This document shows, piece after piece, positions 59,197-64,000 of a stretch of 64,000 nucleotides of DNA. Source of the stretch: Isoptericola jiangsuensis (lineage in GTDB: Bacteria > Actinomycetota > Actinomycetes > Actinomycetales > Cellulomonadaceae); NCBI RefSeq assembly GCF_002563715.1, contig NZ_PDJJ01000001.1, positions 3,906,001-3,970,000 on the forward strand. Reading direction: 5' to 3'. The notes beneath the pieces were generated by a model, which was not told the DNA's origin, did no database searches, and saw only the letters and a list, made by a program, of their open reading frames with translations. Numbering within the stretch: the first letter of the stretch is position 1; each line of letters opens with the position of its first letter. A program made the translations under genes and the position numbers.

Positions 59197-60215
59197 CAGG
59201 CCAGCTCCATCATCGCCGTGTTGATGCCGGAGCCGACGCCCATGAGCAGGACGCGGTCGCCCGTCCGCAGGGACTCCTGCTCGTGGGCGAGCGTGATCGG
59301 GACGGACGCGGGCCCGACGTTGCCCAGGGTGGGGAACGTGGTGGGGACCTTGGCGCGGTCCAGCCCGACCGCCTCGGTGATGGCACGGGTGTGCACCTTG
59401 GACACCTGGTGGGTGACGTACCGGTCCATCGTGCCCCAGTCCCACTCGGCGACGGCGTCCTTCCAGGCGTCGACGACGAGCTCGAGCCCGCCCTCGAGCA
59501 GCGCCTGCGCGTCGGTGAACATCCCGTCGGTGCTGCCGACGCAGAGGGCGTGGTGCCGGGTCGCGGCGCGGGTGACGCCCCCGAGGACACGGTGCCCCTC
59601 GGGGTGCTCGTCGGCGCGGCCGAGGACGGCGGCCGCGGCCCCGGAGCCGAGGGTGAGGGTGGCGAACTCCGCCATGAAGTCGTCGCGGCCGGCGTCACCG
59701 CGCAGCAGCCGGTCGACGGTCACGTCCTGGATGTCGTCGGCGTCCTCCCCGTTCACGATGACGGCGTAGCGGATCTGCCCGGACTCGATCATGCCCGCGG
59801 CGATGCTCATGCCGTTGATGAACCCGAGGCACGCGTTCGCGACGTCGAAGTTCACCGCGGAGCTCGGCAGCCCGAGGCCGTGGTGCAGCCCCACGGCGAC
59901 GGACGGCTCCAGGTGCTTGCGCGTGACCGACGTGTTGATGAGCAGCCCGACGTCGCTGGGGTCGACACCCGCGACGCGCAGCGCGTCCTCGCCGGCGGCG
60001 ACGGTCGCGGACGTCACGTCCTCGCCCGGCGCCCAGGCGCGCCGCTCGTGCACCCCGGCGACGCGCTGGAGCAACGTGCGCGGCAGGCCGAGGCGCCGCA
60101 GCGCGGGCGCGAGCCGGTCCTGCACGTCGGCGGACGTGCGTACCCCACCGGGCAGGCGGCTCTGCACGGACAGCAGCGAGACGTTGCCGAACCGGGTGGT
60201 GGCGTTCCCTGTCAC
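59193..60215 (-). CDS. oleA: OleA, acyl-CoA head-to-head condensing thiolase
   Basis: 340-residue thiolase-superfamily enzyme that joins two fatty acyl-CoAs to a 2-alkyl-3-ketoalkanoic acid, the first step of long-chain olefin synthesis. Catalytic Cys129 is in FDVANACLGFINGM, Glu103 in RKHLEPSVA (the OleA-specific base), His in YVTHQVSKVH and Asn in FPTLGNVGPAS. GTG 60215 has GGAGC 5 nt upstream and a further GGAGG. It is the first gene of oleA-oleBC-oleD, with 4-bp overlaps at both junctions, so the pathway is made from one coupled message. Upstream lies phased repeat array 4. Confidence 0.93.
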   Translation of the reverse strand: MTGNATTRFGNVSLLSVQSRLPGGVRTSADVQDRLAPALRRLGLPRTLLQRVAGVHERRAWAPGEDVTSATVAAGEDALRVAGVDPSDVGLLINTSVTRKHLEPSVAVGLHHGLGLPSSAVNFDVANACLGFINGMSIAAGMIESGQIRYAVIVNGEDADDIQDVTVDRLLRGDAGRDDFMAEFATLTLGSGAAAAVLGRADEHPEGHRVLGGVTRAATRHHALCVGSTDGMFTDAQALLEGGLELVVDAWKDAVAEWDWGTMDRYVTHQVSKVHTRAITEAVGLDRAKVPTTFPTLGNVGPASVPITLAHEQESLRTGDRVLLMGVGSGINTAMMELAW

Positions 60216-60405
60216 ACGAGCTCCAGACCTCCGGGAGACGGGGCGCCCGGAACGACAGCAGTTCACCGGCTCACCTGCTCAGGTGTCCGGCACGGCGGGC
60301 GTGACGACACCCGTCATCGAGAGTAGGACGACCGGCGCCGCCGCGCCGTTCCAATCCACCATGTGTGCGCGGCGTCTCCCCGAGAGGGGGCAGGGTCGCC
60401 GGGTC

Positions 60406-60490
60406 CAGCGCTGACTCGCGGGAACCTGCGCTGACTCGGCGGATCCGGCGCTGACTCGCGAGTCAGCGCTCGTCGGCGCGAGTCAGCGCT
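60406..60490. repeat. Phased 20-bp array 4 with central palindrome
   Basis: Three GCGCTGACTCG units at about 60408, 60428 and 60448, then two inverted CGAGTCAGCGC units at 60459 and 60479, all on 20-bp spacing within each orientation. Where the orientation flips (60448-60469) the two cores abut as a 22-bp perfect palindrome. The array fills the divergent gap between oleA and the aldolase gene, ending 15 bp before a -10 box. Confidence 0.85.
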
Positions 60491-60504
60491 CGTCCCGGCG
60501 CGCT

Positions 60505-60510
60505 TACCCT
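60505..60510 (+). promoter_or_regulatory. Leaderless -10 box for aldolase-like gene
   Basis: TACCCT followed by 6 nt (GGGCGG) and GTG 60517, with no other ribosome binding site. Confidence 0.45.
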
Positions 60511-60516
60511 GGGCGG

Positions 60517-61701
60517 GTGCCGCAGATCTCCTCGCTCCCGCCGTTCGCGTCCGACAACTACGCGGGGACCCACCCCGAGGTGCTGGCGGCGGTGGTGGCG
60601 TCCGACGACGGGTTCGCGACGGCGTACGGCGACGACCCGTGGACGGAGCGCATGGAGGCGCGCGTCGCGGAGGTGTTCGGCGCGGGGTCCCGGGCGTTCG
60701 GGGTGCTGAACGGGACGGGCGCGAACGTGGTGTCGCTGATGGCGGTGTCGCAGCGGTGGGGTGGTGTGGTCGCGTCCGACGTCGCGCACGCGAACACCGA
60801 CGAGAACGGTGCGCCGGAGCGGGTGGGCGGTCTGAAGGTGCTGGCGTGCCCGTCGGTGGACGGCCGCATCACGCCGGCGGACGTCGAGCGGTGGGCCGGG
60901 CAGCGTCACGACGTCCACCGGGCGCACCCGGGCGTGCTGTCGCTGACGCAGTCCACGGAGCTGGGGACGGTGTACGCCGTGGACGCGCTGGCGGAGCTCA
61001 CGGCGACGGCGCACGGGCTGGGGATGGCGGCGCACGTCGACGGGTCGCGGCTCGCGAACGCGGCGGTCGCGCTGGGGTGCTCGCTGCGGGCCCTGACGAC
61101 GGACGTCGGGGTCGACGTGCTGTCGTTCGGCGCGGCGAAGACGGGCGGGATGCTGGGCGAGGCCGTGGTCGTCCTCGGCCCGGACGACGCGCCGGAGGTG
61201 CCGGGTTCGGGGTACGACGGCGCGGCGGTGCGCCGGGCGGCGGCGGACGCGGTGCCGTTCCTGCGCAAGGCGACGATGCAGCTCGCGTCGAAGTCGCGGT
61301 TCGTGTCGGCGCAGCTCCTCGCGCTGCTGGGCGAGCCGGGTGCCGCGGTCGACGGCGGGACCGCGGCGGCCGACGCGCCGCTGTGGTGGCGCACGGCGGG
61401 GCACGCGAACGCGATGGCGGCCCGCCTGCGCGACGGGCTGGTGGCGGCGGGCGTCGCGAGCGACGCGGCCGGGCCGGACGGCGGGGCGCCGGTGCGGGTG
61501 TCGCGTCCGGTGGAGGCGAACGCGGTGTTCGCGACGCTGCCCCGGGCGGCGGCGGACCGGCTGCGGGAGCGGACGAGGTTCTACGACTGGGCGCCGGGCG
61601 AGTCGGCGGACCGGGTCGAGGCGCGGTGGATGTGCTCGTGGGCGACGCCGCCGGAGGCCGTGGACGGGTTCGTCGCGGCGGTGGCCGACGCCGTGGCCTG
61701 A
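60517..61701 (+). CDS. Threonine aldolase-like PLP lyase
   Basis: 394-residue PLP-dependent beta-eliminating lyase of the low-specificity L-threonine aldolase type, splitting threonine or a related beta-hydroxy amino acid into glycine and an aldehyde. Recognisable parts are FASDNYAGTHPEVLAAV (N-terminal substrate region), VLNGTGANVVSLM, HVDGSRLANAAVALG (Asp holding the PLP ring) and VLSFGAAKTGGMLGEAV, whose Lys forms the Schiff base. A leaderless promoter supports GTG 60517. It is divergent from oleA across repeat array 4. Confidence 0.9.
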   Translation: MPQISSLPPFASDNYAGTHPEVLAAVVASDDGFATAYGDDPWTERMEARVAEVFGAGSRAFGVLNGTGANVVSLMAVSQRWGGVVASDVAHANTDENGAPERVGGLKVLACPSVDGRITPADVERWAGQRHDVHRAHPGVLSLTQSTELGTVYAVDALAELTATAHGLGMAAHVDGSRLANAAVALGCSLRALTTDVGVDVLSFGAAKTGGMLGEAVVVLGPDDAPEVPGSGYDGAAVRRAAADAVPFLRKATMQLASKSRFVSAQLLALLGEPGAAVDGGTAAADAPLWWRTAGHANAMAARLRDGLVAAGVASDAAGPDGGAPVRVSRPVEANAVFATLPRAAADRLRERTRFYDWAPGESADRVEARWMCSWATPPEAVDGFVAAVADAVA

Positions 61702-61848
61702 CCTGGACCTCCGCCCCGGGCCGCGCACGACGCCGGGGCGGGCCGGTCCGGGCGGGACGGATTCGGCCCGCGCCCGCCCGGCGGGTTACGGTCGTGCCGA
61801 CGGGCCGCGACGGTGCGCCCGGACCACGACCGACCGTGAGGGGGCGCC

Positions 61849-62343
61849 ATGCACGCCGAGGGACCGACCACGTTCACCGCCACCGCGTCGGCGCACGTCG
61901 CGCAGCCGCCGGAGCGCGTGTGGGCGGAGCTGCTGCACCCAGGTGCGCGGTGGATGCTGGGCGCGAACATCGAGTCCGACCTGCAGCCGGGCAGCCCGAT
62001 CACGTTCGAGGGGCACTTCTTCGGGCGGCAGTTCGCGGACACCGGTGAGGTGATCGCGGTGGAGCGGGCGCGGCTGCTGCACTTCACGCACTTCTCGCCG
62101 CTGGGCGACCTGGACGACGTCCCTGAGAACTACCACGAGATCCGCATCACCCTGACGCCGGACGCGGGGGGCACGGCGATCGAGGTGCGGCAGGAGAACA
62201 TCCGGACGCAGGAGCGCGCGGACCGGGCGGCACAGAACTGGCGCGGCGCCCTGGCGACGCTCGCGCACTCGGACACCGAGCCGAGCTCGGCGTCGTCGCC
62301 CACCGTCGTCGCGTCCGTCGAGGCACCGCCGTCGGGCTCGTGA
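61849..62343 (+). CDS. SRPBCC-fold protein
   Basis: 164-residue protein of the START/AHSA1-like SRPBCC superfamily: TATASAHVAQPPERVWAELLHPG at the start, LLHFTHFSPLGDLDDVPENYHEIRITL in the middle strands and a C-terminal helix (RADRAAQNWRGALATLAH). These domains bind hydrophobic ligands in a deep pocket. GAGGGGG precedes ATG 61849. The Ser/Thr-rich tail ends at a stop that overlaps the GH3 gene start (GTGA), so the two are translationally coupled, although no functional link is known. Confidence 0.85.
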   Translation: MHAEGPTTFTATASAHVAQPPERVWAELLHPGARWMLGANIESDLQPGSPITFEGHFFGRQFADTGEVIAVERARLLHFTHFSPLGDLDDVPENYHEIRITLTPDAGGTAIEVRQENIRTQERADRAAQNWRGALATLAHSDTEPSSASSPTVVASVEAPPSGS

Positions 62344-63569
62344 GGGGTCGCCGTCTCGCGCTGCTCGCCGTGACGGCCGCGGTCCTCGCGGCGTGCTCCG
62401 CCCCGTCGTCGTCCACCGGGACGACGGCTGCGCCGACGCCGTCCGAGACGCCCGGCACGTCACCGTCGTCGAGCGCCTCCCCGTCGACCGCCGCGCGGGG
62501 GGCCACGCCGTCGGGCGACACCTCCCCGGGGACGTCGGAACCCGGCGCGGACGTACCGGACGGCTGGTCGGTGGAGCGGAAGGTCGGCCAGCTCCTCGTG
62601 GTCGGCACCCCGGCGGACGCCGACACGGTGAGCGACGCGACCCGCACCGCCCTGGTGGACCACCAGGTGGGCGGCGTGTTCCTGCACGGCCGCAGCGAGC
62701 GCGGCGTGGACGCCACGCGGGACCTGGTGCGCAGCGCCACGGACCTGGCGCCGGACGGCACGCCGCTGCTGGTCGCCACGGACCAGGAGGGCGGGTTCGT
62801 GCAGGTGCTGCGCGGGCCCGGGTTCTCGGAGATCCCGCGGGCGACGGAGCAGGCGACGTGGCAGCGGTCGCGGCTCGTGTCGGAGGCGACGACGTGGGGC
62901 GCGGAGCTCGCGGACGCCGGCATCGACCTGAACCTGGCACCGGTGATGGACCTCGTCCCGGCGGCGAACCAGTCGGCGAACGCGCCGATCGGGCACTTCT
63001 CGCGGAACTACGGCAACACGCTGCGCAGCGTGGTGGACGGCGCGACGGCGTTCTCCCAGGGGATGCAGGAGTCCGGCGTGGAGCCCGTGATCAAGCACTT
63101 CCCGGGGCTGGGGCACGTCACCGAGAACACGGACACCACGGCGGGCGTGGTGGACGACACGGTGGGGCCGCGCTCGCGCTCGGTCGAGGCGTTCGGTGCG
63201 GGCGTGGACGCAGGCGCACGGTTCGTCATGCTGTCCCACGCGGTGTACACGAAGATCGACCCGAACGAGCAGGCCACGTTCTCCCCGGCGGTCGTGGGCC
63301 TGCTGCGCGACGACCTGGGCTTCGACGGGGTCGTGATGACGGACGACGTGTCCGCTGCGGCGGCCGTGGGCGACCGCTCCCCCGGCGAGCGGGCCGTGGA
63401 CGCCGTGGCGGCGGGTGTCGACCTCGTGCTGGCCTCCGCCGACCCGACGGTGGTCCCGGAGATGGCGGACGCCCTCGTGGAGCGTGCCGAGGCCGACCCG
63501 GAGTTCGCCGACCGCGTGGACGAGGCGGTCGGCCGGGTCCTGGCCGCGAAGGCGGAGATCGCCGGCTGA
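62340..63569 (+). CDS. Glycoside hydrolase family 3 lipoprotein (NagZ-like)
   Basis: 409-residue lipoprotein. The signal peptide ends at the lipobox VLAAC (Cys about 19), and a Ser/Thr/Pro linker follows to about residue 70. The GH3 N-terminal TIM-barrel domain shows VGQLLVVGTP, LLVATDQEGGFVQVLRG, DLNLAPVMDLVP, the NagZ-type substrate motif KHFPGLGHV and FDGVVMTDDVSAAA with the nucleophile Asp. It should cleave beta-N-acetylglucosamine from peptidoglycan or chitin fragments on the outer face of the membrane. The NagZ consensus KHFPGHGD has Leu and His/Val changes here, so specificity may differ. Confidence 0.9.
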   Translation: MRGRRLALLAVTAAVLAACSAPSSSTGTTAAPTPSETPGTSPSSSASPSTAARGATPSGDTSPGTSEPGADVPDGWSVERKVGQLLVVGTPADADTVSDATRTALVDHQVGGVFLHGRSERGVDATRDLVRSATDLAPDGTPLLVATDQEGGFVQVLRGPGFSEIPRATEQATWQRSRLVSEATTWGAELADAGIDLNLAPVMDLVPAANQSANAPIGHFSRNYGNTLRSVVDGATAFSQGMQESGVEPVIKHFPGLGHVTENTDTTAGVVDDTVGPRSRSVEAFGAGVDAGARFVMLSHAVYTKIDPNEQATFSPAVVGLLRDDLGFDGVVMTDDVSAAAAVGDRSPGERAVDAVAAGVDLVLASADPTVVPEMADALVERAEADPEFADRVDEAVGRVLAAKAEIAG

Positions 63570-63585
63570 ACCGCGCCGGGACGGG

Positions 63586-63659
63586 GCGAGCCCCCGCCGC
63601 CGGTCGGCGACGAGGGCTCGCGGGACGCCGGGGGTACGCGACGGCGCCGCCGCGTACCC
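63586..63659. terminator. Two hairpins between convergent genes
   Basis: Stem 1 pairs GCGAGCCC (63586-63593) with GGGCTCGC (63614-63621). Stem 2 pairs GGGTACGCG (63632-63640) with CGCGTACCC (63651-63659). Together they probably stop transcription from both sides. Confidence 0.65.
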
Positions 63660-63666
63660 GTCGGCG

Positions 63667-64000
63667 TCAGAGCTTCGGCGTGCCCTGCGAGGCGCCGCCC
63701 ATGACGGTGCTGGTGCCGGGGACGACCACGCGGTACTTGTACTTCTTCGAGGACGTGAACGCGTAGGTCGCACGGCCCTTCGAGTTCAGCTTGACGGTCT
63801 TCTTCGTCTTCCAGACGCCGTCCTTCTTGAACTGGATCTTGACCCACTTGCCCGCGTAGGGCTCCCACGCCTTCGACACCGTGTACTTCTTGACGCCGAC
63901 CTTGACGGTCTTCTTGGCACCCTTGGTGTTGACCTGGATGACGGTGCCGTACTTGGTGAGGTTCCCGTCGATGGCGGACTTCATGTAGAAGGTGCCGCCG
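63667..64000 (-). CDS. C-terminal part of a secreted/cell-surface protein
   Basis: Minus-strand frame open at the right window edge; at least 110 codons are visible. The sequence is Lys/Tyr/Val-rich beta repeat (YGTVIQVNTKGAKKTVKVGV, KYTVSKAWEPYAGKWVKIQF, TVKLNSKGRATYAFTSSKKYKYRVVVPG), like Ig/SH3-type surface domains at the end of secreted actinobacterial proteins. Internal ATG 63984 is unlikely to be the real start because the frame continues GGTFYMKSAIDGN from the edge. The catalytic or main domain lies outside the window. Confidence 0.75.
   Translation of the reverse strand, partial: GGTFYMKSAIDGNLTKYGTVIQVNTKGAKKTVKVGVKKYTVSKAWEPYAGKWVKIQFKKDGVWKTKKTVKLNSKGRATYAFTSSKKYKYRVVVPGTSTVMGGASQGTPKL

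Noticed and set aside
56341-59769. 1142-codon plus-strand open frame opposite the ole genes
   Set aside because: Arg/Gly/His-rich translation with no recognisable domain; it is the antisense shadow of GC-rich oleBC/oleA, which have intact motifs.

Overview
The window is 64 kb of very GC-rich DNA with dense short intergenic gaps, frequent ATGA/GTGA stop-start overlaps, many GTG starts and several promoters whose -10 box sits 6-8 nt before the start codon (leaderless transcripts). Together with the oleA-oleBC-oleD operon carrying the actinobacterial OleB-OleC fusion, an extracellular nucleotidase with two C-terminal chitin/cellulose-binding-like modules, DUF6318-type lipoproteins and a GAF-free XRE/STAND regulator, this points to an actinomycete of the order Micrococcales, probably near Cellulomonas, Cellulosimicrobium or Isoptericola (inference; no rRNA gene is present). 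I see no tRNA, rRNA, CRISPR array, transposase or integrase.

Left part (1-25 kb): a truncated membrane protein joining a sigma-70 region 4 to an anti-sigma zinc finger; an arginine-to-proline module (amidinohydrolase plus ornithine cyclodeaminase) with a divergent Lrp/AsnC regulator; a lipoprotein; a 780-residue membrane-anchored heptad-repeat protein preceded by twin operator-like palindromes; a secreted 5'-nucleotidase; two alpha/beta hydrolases next to an XRE-STAND regulator; a DUF255 thioredoxin-like protein; acetyltransferases; a LacI regulator divergent from an MFS exporter; an NCS2 nucleobase permease; a YchJ protein; and a secreted protein/lipoprotein pair.

Middle (25-50 kb): a three-gene set of less GC-extreme appearance (S1-like coiled-coil protein, NUDIX hydrolase, PLD-nuclease/SF2 helicase/DUF3427) that looks like a repair or defence cassette. 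It is followed on the minus strand by the most unusual locus of the window, about 12 kb running from 44.4 kb down to 32 kb: an HTH-like protein, a soluble VWA protein, then a tightly coupled operon of a small membrane protein, a secreted/membrane VWA protein, a giant tubulin-superfamily protein, a 1001-residue membrane protein and, after a perfect 15-bp hairpin, a membrane-anchored HNH nuclease with a C-terminal sunset-like domain. A NERD-helicase, a zinc-ribbon protein, an MmcQ-HhH protein and an M20 amidohydrolase follow.

Right part (50-64 kb): a methyltransferase with a His-rich insert, a double VOC protein, a ScyD/ScyE-like secreted protein ending in a natural His tail, an exo/endonuclease-phosphatase family protein with an apparent frameshift in its signal peptide, the olefin-hydrocarbon operon oleA-oleBC-oleD, a threonine-aldolase-like enzyme, an SRPBCC protein coupled to a GH3 lipoprotein, and the 3' part of a secreted protein cut by the window edge.

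Three sequence-level structures stand out beyond the genes: (i) about 60-bp palindromic elements inserted in the same reading frame inside both oleD and oleBC, adding 20-21 residue peptides; (ii) arrays of an 11-bp motif (CGAGTCAGCGC or its complement) repeated at exactly 20-bp intervals in intergenic regions at 19.5, 20.9, 21.2 and 60.4 kb, with the same motif built into a 32-bp-arm hairpin at 4.6 kb; and (iii) two genes that each carry a net +1 nt frameshift.
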